NCBI RefSeq assembly: GCF_008520265.1
Contig: NZ_VIQM01000065.1
Coordinates: 1 to 64,000 of the forward strand
Direction: 5' to 3'
DNA: 64,000 bases
Source of the DNA: Sphingobacterium cavernae
GTDB lineage: Bacteria; Bacteroidota; Bacteroidia; Sphingobacteriales; Sphingobacteriaceae
Part shown: piece by piece, positions 53,071 to 62,781 of the stretch
How the letters are laid out: every line of letters starts with the position of its first letter
How positions within the stretch are numbered: the first letter of the stretch is position 1
Notes under the pieces: model-generated
Databases searched by the model: none
What the model saw: only the letters and a program-made list of their open reading frames with translations
Told to the model about the DNA's origin: nothing
Program-made: the position numbers and the translations under genes

Positions 53071-55182
53071 TTAATTTAATCCTCTTTTCTTCATTAAATG
53101 AATAGGATCTGGCTCCTGTCCACGGAAAGCTTTGTATAAATCCGCAGGATTGGCAGTGCCACCTTTTTCCAAAATATTTTTACGGAATGAATCTGCTGTT
53201 ACTTGGTCAAACAAACCTTTTTCTTTGAATGCAGCAAAAGCATCTGAATCCAATACTTCAGCCCAAATGTACGCATAGTAACCTGATGAATAACCGCCTG
53301 AGAAAATATGTTGGAAATATGAACTTCTGTAACGCGGAATTATCGCATCAATCAAACCGGCTTTGTCCATTGCTTTTTTCTCAAACATATTTACATCGCC
53401 CGCAATAGGTTTTTGTGTCGCGTGAAAATCTAAATCCAATAAAGAAGCTGCTAAATATTCTGTTGTTGCAAAACCTTGATCAAATGTTCCTGCATTTTCC
53501 ATTTTCGTAATTAAAGAATCAGGAATAGCTTCGCCAGTTTTGTAGTGTTTAGCGTAAGTTTTCAATACTTCAGAATCTGAAGCCCAGTTTTCCATGATTT
53601 GTGATGGCAATTCTACGAAATCACGAGATACTGATGTACCTGATAAAGATTTGTATTTTACGTTAGACAACAAGCCGTGTAAAGCATGTCCAAACTCGTG
53701 GAATAAAGTACTTGCTTCATCGAAAGTCAATAAAGCTGGTTGGTCACCAACTGGTTTTGTAAAATTGCATACGATAGAAATCACTGGAGCCACACGCTTG
53801 CCATCAACAGTAGATTGCTTGCGGTATGAAGTCATCCATGCACCACCTCTTTTCGACTCACGAGGGAAAAAGTCAGCGTATAATAAACCTAAGTGAGAAC
53901 CATCTTTGTCTTTCACTTCATACACTTCTACTTCTTCGTGGTATGTAGGCACATTATTCAACGCTACAAAAGAAATACCCCATAATTTTTTTGCTGTTTC
54001 AAAAGCACCTTCACGTACAGATGGTAAGCTAAAATAAGGCTTAATTTCTTCCTCATTCAACGCAAAACGTTTCACACGAATTTTCTCTGCATAATATCTC
54101 CAATCGTAAGGCGCTACTTTGAATGTATCTTGTGCTGCATCGATTTCCTTTTGGATATCTGCTGCTTCTACTTTCGCTTTATTAAGCGCAGGAGTCCACA
54201 ATTTATTCAACAACTGATATACATTCGCAGGATTAGCTGCCATAGACTCTTCTAGTACATATGCTGCATGCGAATTGTATCCTAATAATTTTGCTTTCTC
54301 CAAACGTAGATTTGCAATCTTAACTAAAATCTCTTTGTTGTCACTTTCGTTGTCGTTATTACCTCTTTTTTGGTAAGCATTCCAAATATTTTTACGCAAT
54401 TCACGGTTGTCCGCGTATTGCAAAAATGGCATTACAGAAGGATTAGATAAGGTGAAAACCCATTTACCCTCTTTGCCTTTTGCTTTCGCTACATCTGCCG
54501 CTGCGGAAACTAATCCTGTTGGCAAACCCGCGAGATCGTCTTTGTTCTCAACTACAAGTTCATAAGCATTTGTCTCTGCCAACAAGTTTTGTCCAAATTG
54601 GGTAGTCAATACAGAAAGCTCTGAATTGATTTTTTTCAAAGACTCTTTGTCCGCATCAGACAAATTAGCTCCCGAACGAACGAAACCTTTGTAGGTCTCT
54701 TCCAATAATTTCAAATCTTCAGCATCTAAGGCAAATTTATCTTTGTTAGTATATACAGATTTTACGCGATCGAATAATTTTCCGTTCAAGCTAATCTCAT
54801 CACTATGTGCTGAAATTTGTGGTGCTAATTCTTTTGCTAAGGATTGAATACTATCATTCGTGTTAGCCGAATTTAAGTTATAGAAAACGGTAGATACATT
54901 GGACAACAATGAACCTGCATTTTCTAATGCTACTATCGTATTTTCGAACGTCGCTTTGTCCGCATTATTGACGATAGAATCAATTTCTAAATTATGTTGT
55001 TTTAACGCTTCTTCAAAAGCTGGTTTGAAATGTTCGTCTTTAATTTTATCGAAAGGAGGAACGTTGAATGGCGTTTCGTACGCTGCTAAAAGTGGATTGT
55101 CTGACTGCAATTTGTTTTCGCTACCGCATCCGACGAACATGGATGCAACAACCAAAAATGGAATGAAACTCTTTTTATTCAT
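53071..55182 (-). CDS. M3-family zinc metallopeptidase, lipoprotein (Dcp-like)
   Basis: 703 residues. A lipoprotein signal (FLVVASMFVGCGSENK) suggests a periplasmic-side lipid anchor. Zinc motif HEFGH in TLFHEFGHALHGLLSNV with the third ligand Glu in the VELPSQIMENWASD block. The long helical N-terminal part and the C-terminal YRSSYFQHIFSGGYSSGYYAYIWAEVLDSDAF block match peptidyl-dipeptidase/oligopeptidase A. It removes dipeptides from exported peptides. Promoter at 55215-55222. Confidence 0.94.
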   Translation of the reverse strand: MNKKSFIPFLVVASMFVGCGSENKLQSDNPLLAAYETPFNVPPFDKIKDEHFKPAFEEALKQHNLEIDSIVNNADKATFENTIVALENAGSLLSNVSTVFYNLNSANTNDSIQSLAKELAPQISAHSDEISLNGKLFDRVKSVYTNKDKFALDAEDLKLLEETYKGFVRSGANLSDADKESLKKINSELSVLTTQFGQNLLAETNAYELVVENKDDLAGLPTGLVSAAADVAKAKGKEGKWVFTLSNPSVMPFLQYADNRELRKNIWNAYQKRGNNDNESDNKEILVKIANLRLEKAKLLGYNSHAAYVLEESMAANPANVYQLLNKLWTPALNKAKVEAADIQKEIDAAQDTFKVAPYDWRYYAEKIRVKRFALNEEEIKPYFSLPSVREGAFETAKKLWGISFVALNNVPTYHEEVEVYEVKDKDGSHLGLLYADFFPRESKRGGAWMTSYRKQSTVDGKRVAPVISIVCNFTKPVGDQPALLTFDEASTLFHEFGHALHGLLSNVKYKSLSGTSVSRDFVELPSQIMENWASDSEVLKTYAKHYKTGEAIPDSLITKMENAGTFDQGFATTEYLAASLLDLDFHATQKPIAGDVNMFEKKAMDKAGLIDAIIPRYRSSYFQHIFSGGYSSGYYAYIWAEVLDSDAFAAFKEKGLFDQVTADSFRKNILEKGGTANPADLYKAFRGQEPDPIHLMKKRGLN

Positions 55183-55214
55183 TACAATTTATTTAGTTTT
55201 TTAGATATGTGATG

Positions 55215-55222
55215 CAAAAGTA
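55215..55222 (-). promoter_or_regulatory. -7 promoter element of the M3 peptidase gene
   Basis: TACTTTTG on the minus strand, exact TAnnTTTG; leader of about 25-30 nt. Confidence 0.65.
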
Positions 55223-55376
55223 AACAATATTTCATGCAAACAGGAAATACTGAAATCAAGCAAAGCTGACAATATAAAAATATTAAGCCGAACTGTCAAA
55301 TTTGTGGACAAAACTCATTTCACCGACATTTATCCTATTTTAACCGAAAATTACATAACCAATGCAATCAGATAAT

Positions 55377-55384
55377 TATATTTG
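55377..55384 (+). promoter_or_regulatory. -7 promoter element of the DUF4407 gene
   Basis: TATATTTG, exact TAnnTTTG, 29 nt before the ATG at 55414. Confidence 0.65.
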
Positions 55385-55413
55385 ATTATTCTTTTAATCT
55401 GAATAACAAATAG

Positions 55414-56514
55414 ATGAACAATATTAAAAATTTCTTTTGGTGGTGCGCAGGAGTACATAAAGAAACCCTAAATAAATTCCCCGAAGAACATAATAAATAC
55501 ATAAGCATTGGAGCTACTATCTTTTTTACGGGACTTTTCGCTGCATTAGCAGGAGGCTATGCCCTTTATTTTGTTTTTAGCGGCAGCGAATTTGCGGTCT
55601 TTTATGCCTTAATTTTTGGTGCAATCTGGGGATTGGCGATTTTTAATCTTGACCGATATATCGTCCTCAGTATAGATAAATCTAAAGGGACATTTAAGCA
55701 GATACTGCAAGCATTACCCCGAATTCTACTTGCTGTATTGATTGGTTTTGTTATTTCACGTCCACTAGAATTAAAAATATTTGACAAAGAAATTCGCGAA
55801 CATTTGCGAATTGATTATCTAAAACAACAACAGGCGAATATCGATACGCTGCAAAGGACTTTTGAGAATAAATACACAGCTGAATTCACACAACTAAAGG
55901 GATTAAAAGCTCAAGCTGATTCCTTAGAGTCTACATTAAAAACAGATAGACAGAAGTTGAATCACGAAATTTTCGGAACCAAAACAGAAGAAACTTCTGG
56001 TGTATTGGGCTATGGTCCATACGCCAAGATGAAGGAAGCGAATCTCAATAAACAGGAAGTCTATCTTGACACATTACGCGCTCGTATTCAAACCAAAGAA
56101 AGTTTACTCTCCCAACGCAAAGTCAAAGAAGGCATCATGGATGAAAAAATCCTGACAGATAAAAGTTTGGATAGCGCCATCAATGTAGCGGGATTTGCGG
56201 ACCGCAATGCCGCGCTAAGCAACTTGCATAAGAAGCCCGATGGATCGATTGAAAAATCTACAGAATATGCCGTTATCTTTATTACACTTCTATTTGTTTT
56301 CTTCGAATGCTTACCTGTATTTGTGAAACTCATGAGCCACAAAGACGCGTATGATGTAGCTATCTCCAACCAAAATATAGTCCATAATTTTGAATCTGCA
56401 TCCAATGTCGATGTTGAGAAGAATGCACTTAATCACCTTGTGCCCCACCGCACAGATGTCGCGATACAACGAAGAATGGATAGACTAAGCCAAGAATATG
56501 AAAGTCAGAAGTAG
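55414..56514 (+). CDS. DUF4407 membrane protein
   Basis: 366 residues. FFWWCAGVHKETL, GATIFFTGLFAALAGGYALYFVF, FGAIWGLAIFNLDRYIVLSID and VISRPLELKIFDKEI are the DUF4407 core: three N-terminal membrane segments, a long coiled coil (about 130-260), and another membrane segment (YAVIFITLLFVFFECLPVFVKL). Widespread in Bacteroidota and of unknown function. Confidence 0.9.
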   Translation: MNNIKNFFWWCAGVHKETLNKFPEEHNKYISIGATIFFTGLFAALAGGYALYFVFSGSEFAVFYALIFGAIWGLAIFNLDRYIVLSIDKSKGTFKQILQALPRILLAVLIGFVISRPLELKIFDKEIREHLRIDYLKQQQANIDTLQRTFENKYTAEFTQLKGLKAQADSLESTLKTDRQKLNHEIFGTKTEETSGVLGYGPYAKMKEANLNKQEVYLDTLRARIQTKESLLSQRKVKEGIMDEKILTDKSLDSAINVAGFADRNAALSNLHKKPDGSIEKSTEYAVIFITLLFVFFECLPVFVKLMSHKDAYDVAISNQNIVHNFESASNVDVEKNALNHLVPHRTDVAIQRRMDRLSQEYESQK

Positions 56515-56713
56515 GTTACTTTGGCAGATCTTTTCTTATAAAATTACATAGTGCATTTTTAATAGATTTACCCTTTATTTTTGGTAGATTCATTAATAAT
56601 GCGTTATACTATTTCTTAATAACCTATTTTATACACGCATTATTACACTTATAGAAAAATAGCTAATATTGCGTATATAATGGTGTTATGCACAAGCTGA
56701 AAGAAAAAAGAGA

Positions 56714-57202
56714 ATGATAATTCCTATATTAATTAGTGTTCGTGGAGTAATTTTCGCTTCAATCATAGTCCTTATACTTGGACTTTTTGTGACTATCAAC
56801 AACTCAAAAAACAAGATAGAATACGACAAGTCGACAGGAATTATTGAATACTATGACAAGGAATTTCGAGAGCTTCCAATACGACACAAAGGGGATTTTC
56901 GCTATTTAAAAATTGACTCCTATCCCTATCTATTTGAGATATATGAGCCAAATAGTATGCCGACTGAAAAAACTATAGACGACTTAAAAGTTGGAGATAA
57001 AATTGACATATACTACTACGAAACTTCTGACACAAGAAATATTGGTCTGAATAGGTTTTCCCAATTTATTGACAAAAATGGTCAATCATATTTCGTTCGC
57101 AATGGATTTCAAAATCAGTTGGGTTTTACAGTTATAGGACTAGCGATATTACTGAATATTATGTCTTTCGTTTTATGGAAAAAGGGGAAATTGAAATGGT
57201 AA
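56714..57202 (+). CDS. Small membrane protein of unknown function
   Basis: 162 residues with one membrane helix at each end (VIFASIIVLILGLFVTI and LGFTVIGLAILLNIMSFVLW), enclosing a soluble periplasmic or cytoplasmic middle (YDKSTGIIEYYDKEFRELPI, IDDLKVGDKIDIYYYE). The layout resembles DUF3592-type proteins, but I do not recognise it with confidence. A hairpin at 57271-57300 follows. Confidence 0.6.
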   Translation: MIIPILISVRGVIFASIIVLILGLFVTINNSKNKIEYDKSTGIIEYYDKEFRELPIRHKGDFRYLKIDSYPYLFEIYEPNSMPTEKTIDDLKVGDKIDIYYYETSDTRNIGLNRFSQFIDKNGQSYFVRNGFQNQLGFTVIGLAILLNIMSFVLWKKGKLKW

Positions 57203-57270
57203 AAAAGCCAATGCATAACAAGGGTATCCATTCCACAACTCCTGTTAAAAGCTAGAAATTAAAAATATTT

Positions 57271-57300
57271 AACCTCGTTTAAGCCAGTTTACGCGAGGTT
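57271..57300 (+). terminator. Terminator-like hairpin
   Basis: AACCTCG (57271-57277) and CGAGGTT (57294-57300) with a 16-nt loop, followed by TTGTTGTTTT, about 70 bp after the preceding gene. Confidence 0.5.
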
Positions 57301-57398
57301 TGTTGTTTTAAACTACTTCTCCAAATTTGCTAATTCTACAATTCTTTTAAAATATAACTTTCCCTTATTAAGTTCTTTTAGTATTTTCAAGCATTTTA

Positions 57399-58595
57399 AT
57401 GCCACCTATGAAAATACTTACCTCTGCCTTGTGCTTGGCTATTGGCTTTAGCACATTATTAGAATCAAAAACCTTTGCACAAGAAAAAAGAAGTCGTGCT
57501 CGTGAATTGGGGATAACGACGGGTATACTGCCTACAGGACAATGGAATGCTATCACAGATGTACCTGGCGTAAAAATTGGTCATACATCTGTAATACAAG
57601 GCGACAATGTTCGCACAGGTGTGACTGCTATTATCCCGCATGAAGGCAATATTTTCCAAGATAAAGTGGCAGCTGCAGTTTATGTCGGTAACGGTTTCGG
57701 AAAGATGATGGGTATTTCGCAGATTCAAGAATTGGGAAATATTGAAACCCCTATCCTATTGACCAATACACTGAACGCGCCTAAAGTTGCGGATGCACTT
57801 ATAGATTATATGATTAAACTCCCCGGAAATGAACGTGTGCGCTCAGTGAACTCTGTTATCGGTGAAACGAATGATGGCGGGCTTAATGATATTCGTGGTC
57901 GTCATGTGCAAGCTGAACATGTATTACAAAGTTTGACTAAAGCTAATTCTGGTCCTGTAGCCGAAGGAAATGTTGGTGCTGGTGTGGGTACCGAAACATT
58001 AGGATTCAAAGGCGGCATCGGGACAGCTTCGCGTAAGTTACCTGCTTCAAAAGGTGGTTATACCGTTGGTGTGTTGGTGCAATCCAACTTTGGCGGTGTC
58101 CTGCAAATCAACGGTGCTCCAGTCGGTAGAGAGCTTCAAAACTTCTATATGATGGAGAAAAAAGAGCCCTACAAAGCCGACGGATCGTGTATGATCATCA
58201 TAGCTACTGACGCGCCTCTGTCTTCGCGTAATCTCGAAAGACTTGCCAAGCGTTCATACATTTCCTTTGGTAATGTAGGCGGATTTTCTTCCAATGGTTC
58301 GGGCGACTATTCAATTGCTTTCTCCACAAATCCAGCAGTTCGCGTGCCTTACAACAACAAAAATAAAATTGAAATGGACGTGAAGGATGTCCATAACGAC
58401 GAGCTCTCCGCATTATTTATGGCGGTATGGGAAGCAACGGAAGAAGCCTTATTAAATTCGATGTTTATGGCAGAAGATATGACAGGAATAAACAACCGTA
58501 CAGTGAAAGCGCTGCCTATCAAAGAGACTTTGGAAATTTTAAAAAAATACAACGCATTGAATCATGATAAATTGCCAAAAGCTATTTCGAAGTAA
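57399..58595 (+). CDS. P1-family peptidase (DmpA/L-aminopeptidase-D-esterase)
   Basis: 398 residues with a signal peptide (about 1-27; an ATG at 57408 is an equally good start). Ntn-type autoprocessing hydrolase: ITDVPGVKIGHTSV, TGVTAI, GFKGGIGTASR, and the self-cleavage Gly-Ser in FSSNGSGDYSIAFST. It releases N-terminal residues from peptides, including D-amino acid amides. Its end overlaps the start of the downstream serine hydrolase gene by 32 bp. Confidence 0.9.
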   Translation: MPPMKILTSALCLAIGFSTLLESKTFAQEKRSRARELGITTGILPTGQWNAITDVPGVKIGHTSVIQGDNVRTGVTAIIPHEGNIFQDKVAAAVYVGNGFGKMMGISQIQELGNIETPILLTNTLNAPKVADALIDYMIKLPGNERVRSVNSVIGETNDGGLNDIRGRHVQAEHVLQSLTKANSGPVAEGNVGAGVGTETLGFKGGIGTASRKLPASKGGYTVGVLVQSNFGGVLQINGAPVGRELQNFYMMEKKEPYKADGSCMIIIATDAPLSSRNLERLAKRSYISFGNVGGFSSNGSGDYSIAFSTNPAVRVPYNNKNKIEMDVKDVHNDELSALFMAVWEATEEALLNSMFMAEDMTGINNRTVKALPIKETLEILKKYNALNHDKLPKAISK

Positions 58596-59667
58596 TTTTC
58601 TTGTTTTGCTGTTAATTATAGGCAGCATTAATGTCACTAAAGCGCAATCCAAAGAAGAAAGGCTTATCGAAATTGCTAAAGAAGTCGGAATTCCGGGAAT
58701 GCAGATTGCTTACGCCAAGGGAAGTAAGATGCAAGTGTATACGCATGGCGTTAAGAAATTTGATACAGCTGATGTGATAGACAAGCACACGAGGTTTCAA
58801 GCCGCATCATTAACAAAAGTTGTCGCTGCTTATACATTTTTTCGCTTACTCGATAAAGGTGTTATTGAATTAGACAAGCCTTTATTAAGCTATTACAGCT
58901 ACGATAGATTAACCAACACTACTGGAGCCGAAAAAATAACAGCGCTAATGGTGCTCACACATCGCACAGGATTGCTGAATTGGGAAGGCGATGTTCCTTC
59001 TGCGACATGGCGCGCAACTCCTTTGACTTTACAGTTTGAACCTGGAACCAATTATATGTATTCGGGTGAAGGATTTTATTTTCTGCAAGAGACTTTAGAA
59101 CATATCACCAAAAAGTCCTTTCAAGCTCTGGTAGAGGAAGAAGTCTTGCAACCATTAGGCTTAAAAAACAGCAATATCGTATGGAACGATTCTCTAGAAC
59201 CGAATGCTGCCTATGGTCACAATACCTTAGAAAAACCAAGAAGATTGGGTAAATACGCCAAAACTAACGCTGCATATACACTTTATACCACAGCCGAGGA
59301 TTATACAAAATTTGTACAAAAAGTATTCTTTGAAGGATTTGGATTAAAAAAAATCACGCATAAATTATTGTTAGAAAAAGCTTCCCAAGCGAAAAAAGGC
59401 AAAGAGATCGATCCTACGGACAAATACGTGCCATGTGCATTGATTTCTAGAATGCAGATTAACGAAAAAGGGACAGCCTATTGGCATACAGGTTCAAATC
59501 CAGGCTTTCGCTGTTTTTTTATTACGTACCCAAAATCCAAAGAAACGTTAGTAGCCTTTATGAATACGGACGAAGGATTCCCAGCGATGAAGAAATTAAT
59601 GCAACTATTTCTAGACAACAAACAAACTTTCTGGGCGTATGATTGGCGGGAAGGAGAATTAGATTAA
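58564..59667 (+). CDS. Class C beta-lactamase-fold serine hydrolase
   Basis: 367 residues. Signal peptide (about 1-27, FLVLLLIIGSINVTKAQ). The nucleophile motif S-x-x-K is SLTK near residue 83; the YxN-type motif is replaced by YSG in NYMYSGEGFYF, and HTG lies in WHTGSNPGF. More likely an esterase or D-peptidase than a true beta-lactamase. The stop is 5 nt before the first copy of a duplicated racemase start. Confidence 0.88.
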   Translation: MINCQKLFRSNFLVLLLIIGSINVTKAQSKEERLIEIAKEVGIPGMQIAYAKGSKMQVYTHGVKKFDTADVIDKHTRFQAASLTKVVAAYTFFRLLDKGVIELDKPLLSYYSYDRLTNTTGAEKITALMVLTHRTGLLNWEGDVPSATWRATPLTLQFEPGTNYMYSGEGFYFLQETLEHITKKSFQALVEEEVLQPLGLKNSNIVWNDSLEPNAAYGHNTLEKPRRLGKYAKTNAAYTLYTTAEDYTKFVQKVFFEGFGLKKITHKLLLEKASQAKKGKEIDPTDKYVPCALISRMQINEKGTAYWHTGSNPGFRCFFITYPKSKETLVAFMNTDEGFPAMKKLMQLFLDNKQTFWAYDWREGELD

Positions 59668-60230
59668 ACAAAATGATAGGAATTGTAGGAGGAGTAGGTC
59701 CACGAGCTTGACTAGAGAGATTTAAAATAACACACTCTTATTCAGTAAATGCAAATACCGTTGTAACGTGAAAAATGTCGCCTTAGCGAGTTGCCATTTG
59801 CAGGAATGTCGAAACATTGTGGCAACTCGGTACAGCGACGAGTTTTTGGTTACTTTTTGTGGAAAAAAGTAACTGCCTACCCGGCATAAGGGCTAAACAT
59901 ATATTCTTAAATCGAATTAATGTAAGATTAAACAAAATGATAGGAATTGTAGGAGGAGTAGGTCCACGAGCTTGGCTAGAGAGATTTAAAATAACGCACT
60001 CCTATTCAGTAAATGCAAATACCGTTGTAACGTGAAAAATGTCGCCTTAGCGAGTTGCCATTTGCAGGAATGTCGAAACATTGTGGCAACTCGGTACAGC
60101 GACGAGTTTTTGGTTACTTTTTGTGGAAAAAAGTAACTGCCTACCCGGCATGAGGGCTAAACATATATTCTTAAATCGAATTAATGTAAGATTAAACAAA
60201 ATGATAGGAATTGTAGGAGGAGTAGGTCCA
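59661..60230 (+). repeat. Tandem duplication: three 42-bp copies of a racemase start separated by two 222-bp inserts
   Basis: The 42-bp sequence beginning AGATTAAACAAAATGATAGG occurs at 59661-59702, 59925-59966 and 60189-60230, exactly 264 bp apart. The inserts 59703-59924 and 59967-60188 differ at only a few positions. Each contains a degenerate racemase fragment (RAWLERFKI against LAGLDIFKK in the real gene) and two hairpins: CGAGTTGCCA with TGGCAACTCG, and GTTACTTTTT with AAAAAGTAAC. Copy 1 has an in-frame TGA after 12 codons and copy 2 one after 32 codons; copy 3 begins the intact gene. The 264-bp period keeps the reading frame. Confidence 0.9.
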
Positions 60231-60947
60231 TTAGCCGGACTCGATATATTTAAAAAAATAATTGAAGAAACAATTGCGACAAAAGACCAGGAACATCTAC
60301 CTGTGATTCTCTCGTCAAAACCGCATCGCATAGCGGATAGAACAGCGTTTTTACTTCAAAATTCGAATGAAAATCCGGGCTATGCGTTATTAAAAATTAT
60401 TGAGGAATTAGATAATTCAGGCGCAGAGGTTGTTGCCATTCCGTGTAATACGGCACATGCACCAGCTATTTTTGATGTTATCACAAGACAACTTCAAGAT
60501 TCGAAGTCTGACATCAGGCTTTTGCATATTGTAGAAGAAACCGCAAAGTTTATTAAATCCAACCACCCCGATAAAATGGTTGGCGTATTGAGTACAACTG
60601 GAACGCGAGACACGAAATTGTACGCAGATATTTTATCAAATTTTGGTATTTCTAATATTGCACCCGATGATGAACTTCAACCGCTTGTGCATGAAGCGAT
60701 TTATAATGAGCAGTATGGAATAAAAGCTTTTTCATCACCTGTCACGTCCAAAGCAACGGACAACCTGATTCAAGCGATTTCAGCTTTGAAAAAACAAGGT
60801 GCACAGGTAATTGTTCTAGCTTGTACGGAATTACCTTTAGCTTTGACAGAAAAATCTTATTTTGGAATACCAACGGTTGATCCCAATAGAATTTTAGCTA
60901 GAGCTTTAATCGAGCATATAGCTCCTGAAAAACTAAAACCCATTTAA
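60201..60947 (+). CDS. Aspartate/glutamate racemase
   Basis: 248 residues from the ATG at 60201 (MIGIVGGVGPLAGLDIF). A TTG-started frame from 60081 only adds repeat-derived sequence. Two catalytic cysteines are visible in VVAIPCNTAHAPAIFD and VIVLACTELPLAL. Family members interconvert L- and D-aspartate or glutamate, often for peptidoglycan. It was probably once directly coupled to the serine hydrolase gene (stop 59667, old ATG 59673); two repeat copies now separate them. Confidence 0.92.
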   Translation: MIGIVGGVGPLAGLDIFKKIIEETIATKDQEHLPVILSSKPHRIADRTAFLLQNSNENPGYALLKIIEELDNSGAEVVAIPCNTAHAPAIFDVITRQLQDSKSDIRLLHIVEETAKFIKSNHPDKMVGVLSTTGTRDTKLYADILSNFGISNIAPDDELQPLVHEAIYNEQYGIKAFSSPVTSKATDNLIQAISALKKQGAQVIVLACTELPLALTEKSYFGIPTVDPNRILARALIEHIAPEKLKPI

Positions 60948-60957
60948 TATAAAACAT

Positions 60958-62367
60958 ATGGAGGACAGAAATTTTGACTATATAAACAAGTTGTACCATG
61001 CCCAAGTCGCATTTAAAGATCAAGCGAAACGCATTTCTATTAGCGAAAGAGTAAACTTGCTTAAGAAATTAAAGAACCTGATCCACCAAAATGAATCTAA
61101 AATAAAAGCAGCCATCTATAATGATTTTCGTAAATCAGCTATTGAAACGGAGACTACGGAAATTTTAGCGAGCATTTTAGAACTAAATGATATCATCAAA
61201 AATTTAAAGAAATGGGCTAAACCGAAATCTGTTGGTTCTTCGATGCTTTTTGCTACGACTTCAGCAAAGTTGATTTATGAGCCTAAGGGTAATACACTTA
61301 TTATCACCCCTTGGAACTACCCTTTTCAGCTTCCGATTGTGCATCTTGCAGGTAGTATTGCGGCTGGAAACACAGTAATTCTCAAATTATCCGAGTTTAC
61401 ACCACATATAAATCAGGTAATAAAAGAGTTGCTAGCAGATTTATTTGACAAAAATCATGTCGCTGTTTTAGAGGGGGAAGTGGAAGAAACCACACATGTG
61501 CTAAAACTGAAGTTTGATCATATTCATTTTACAGGATCTCCAGCTGTTGGTAAAATAATCATGGAAGCTGCTGCAAAGCACCTCACGGACATCACCTTAG
61601 AACTGGGGGGCAAAAGTCCCGTTTTTGTTGATAAAAACATTAATATCAAAGAAGTAGCACGGAACCTGATTTGGGCAAAATTTGTCAATATGGGTCAGAC
61701 CTGTATAGCACCAGATTATTTGTTGGTGGATAAGTCGATAGAAAAAGACTTTGAAAACGCTATAAAGGAAGAAATTCGGAACGCTTTCGGCGTGAACCCA
61801 AGAGAAAGCAATGATTTGGCACGTATTATTAACCAAAAACAATACGATAGACTGATTAGCTATTTGGACGAACTCAAAAATTCAGAAACAAAATGGGTTG
61901 TCAAAGGTGATCATGATAAATCCACTCTATTTATTCATCCTACGGTGCTTAAAAATTTGCCTTTAGACGCAAAGATTATGCAGGATGAAATCTTCGGTCC
62001 AATATTGCCAATACTATATTACACCGATGTTCAAGAAGCGTTGGATATAGTAGCTAAGAGAGAAAAGCCATTATCCTTATACATTTTCAGTAACAAAAAA
62101 GAATACATAGATCATGTTATGAAAAATTCAACTGCCGGAGGTACAACCATCAATGACGCGATGATACATATTATCCATCCGAATTTACCTTTTGGTGGTG
62201 TGAATAATTCAGGTATTGGACAATCTTTAGGGTATTATGGGTTTAAATCTTTTTCACACGAACGTGCGACATTAAAAGCTAACTTTTTCCCCATGAGTAA
62301 ATTCTTTTGGTATCCTTACAACAATAAGACTAAAAAAGTTCTTAATCTTATCAAGAAGATTTTCTAA
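60958..62367 (+). CDS. Aldehyde dehydrogenase, class 3-like
   Basis: 469 residues. NAD-binding ITPWNYPFQLP, FTGSPAVGK, catalytic Glu in LELGGKSP, catalytic Cys in NMGQTCIAPDY. The C-terminal hydrophobic tail with a YPYNNKTKKVLNLIKKIF end resembles membrane-associated fatty aldehyde dehydrogenases. It starts 10 bp after the racemase stop. Terminated by a perfect palindrome. Confidence 0.93.
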   Translation: MEDRNFDYINKLYHAQVAFKDQAKRISISERVNLLKKLKNLIHQNESKIKAAIYNDFRKSAIETETTEILASILELNDIIKNLKKWAKPKSVGSSMLFATTSAKLIYEPKGNTLIITPWNYPFQLPIVHLAGSIAAGNTVILKLSEFTPHINQVIKELLADLFDKNHVAVLEGEVEETTHVLKLKFDHIHFTGSPAVGKIIMEAAAKHLTDITLELGGKSPVFVDKNINIKEVARNLIWAKFVNMGQTCIAPDYLLVDKSIEKDFENAIKEEIRNAFGVNPRESNDLARIINQKQYDRLISYLDELKNSETKWVVKGDHDKSTLFIHPTVLKNLPLDAKIMQDEIFGPILPILYYTDVQEALDIVAKREKPLSLYIFSNKKEYIDHVMKNSTAGGTTINDAMIHIIHPNLPFGGVNNSGIGQSLGYYGFKSFSHERATLKANFFPMSKFFWYPYNNKTKKVLNLIKKIF

Positions 62368-62411
62368 ATTAAAAAGGTCTGTAAATTTTAAAATTTACAG
62401 ACCTTTTTAAT
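62368..62411. terminator. Perfect 44-bp palindrome, bidirectional terminator
   Basis: ATTAAAAAGGTCTGTAAATT starts a 22-bp arm (62368-62389) exactly complementary to 62390-62411, with A5 and T5 tracts. It lies between the convergent aldehyde dehydrogenase and holin-like genes. Confidence 0.88.
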
Positions 62412-62428
62412 ATCATATTTAAAATATA

Positions 62429-62776
62429 TTATTTTTCGTCCCCTCTCACTTTTCCTATAATCATCTCTAATACTGCTACCACAATAGCAAATAATGTTGC
62501 ATTCCAAAATCCACCTACGTCAAATTTTGAACCTAAAAGTGAATCACTTAACATGACCATTAATACCGTGATAATAAAAGAGATCAACCCAAATGTCAAC
62601 CAATTCAATGGAAATGTGAACAATCTTAAAAGTCCACCAATTAAAGCATTCACCAAACCAATAACAAGTCCAGTAATAATTGCCCAACCAAAACCAGCAA
62701 CTTGAGCGCCGGGAACTAGATATGCCGCCACCGCAACAACCAATCCCGTTAGAAGTAAAGAAATAATGAATCTCAT
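62429..62776 (-). CDS. Holin-like YvlD-family membrane protein
   Basis: 115 residues, four membrane helices, Gly/Val/Leu-rich: FIISLLLTGLVVAVAAYLVPG, FGWAIITGLVIGLVNALIG, TFPLNWLTFGLISFIITVLMVML, WNATLFAIVVAVLEMIIG. The NALIGGLLRLFTFPLNWLTFGL block is the signature of the phage holin 4 superfamily/YvlD, a widespread chromosomal group not tied to phages. The mRNA seems leaderless. Confidence 0.88.
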   Translation of the reverse strand: MRFIISLLLTGLVVAVAAYLVPGAQVAGFGWAIITGLVIGLVNALIGGLLRLFTFPLNWLTFGLISFIITVLMVMLSDSLLGSKFDVGGFWNATLFAIVVAVLEMIIGKVRGDEK

Positions 62777-62781
62777 AATGC

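Noticed and set aside
59817..60035. 72-codon frame within the 264-bp repeat, and the matching N-terminal extension of the racemase (60081)
   Set aside because: TTG starts inside a hairpin-rich repeat; the sequence is the repeat read in frame with the racemase fragment and no protein evidence supports it.
59703..60188. Complete insertion sequence
   Set aside because: The inserts are 222 bp and encode no transposase, so at most a non-autonomous element.
62429..62776. Prophage remnant because of a holin-like protein
   Set aside because: This family is common on chromosomes, and no other phage genes surround it.
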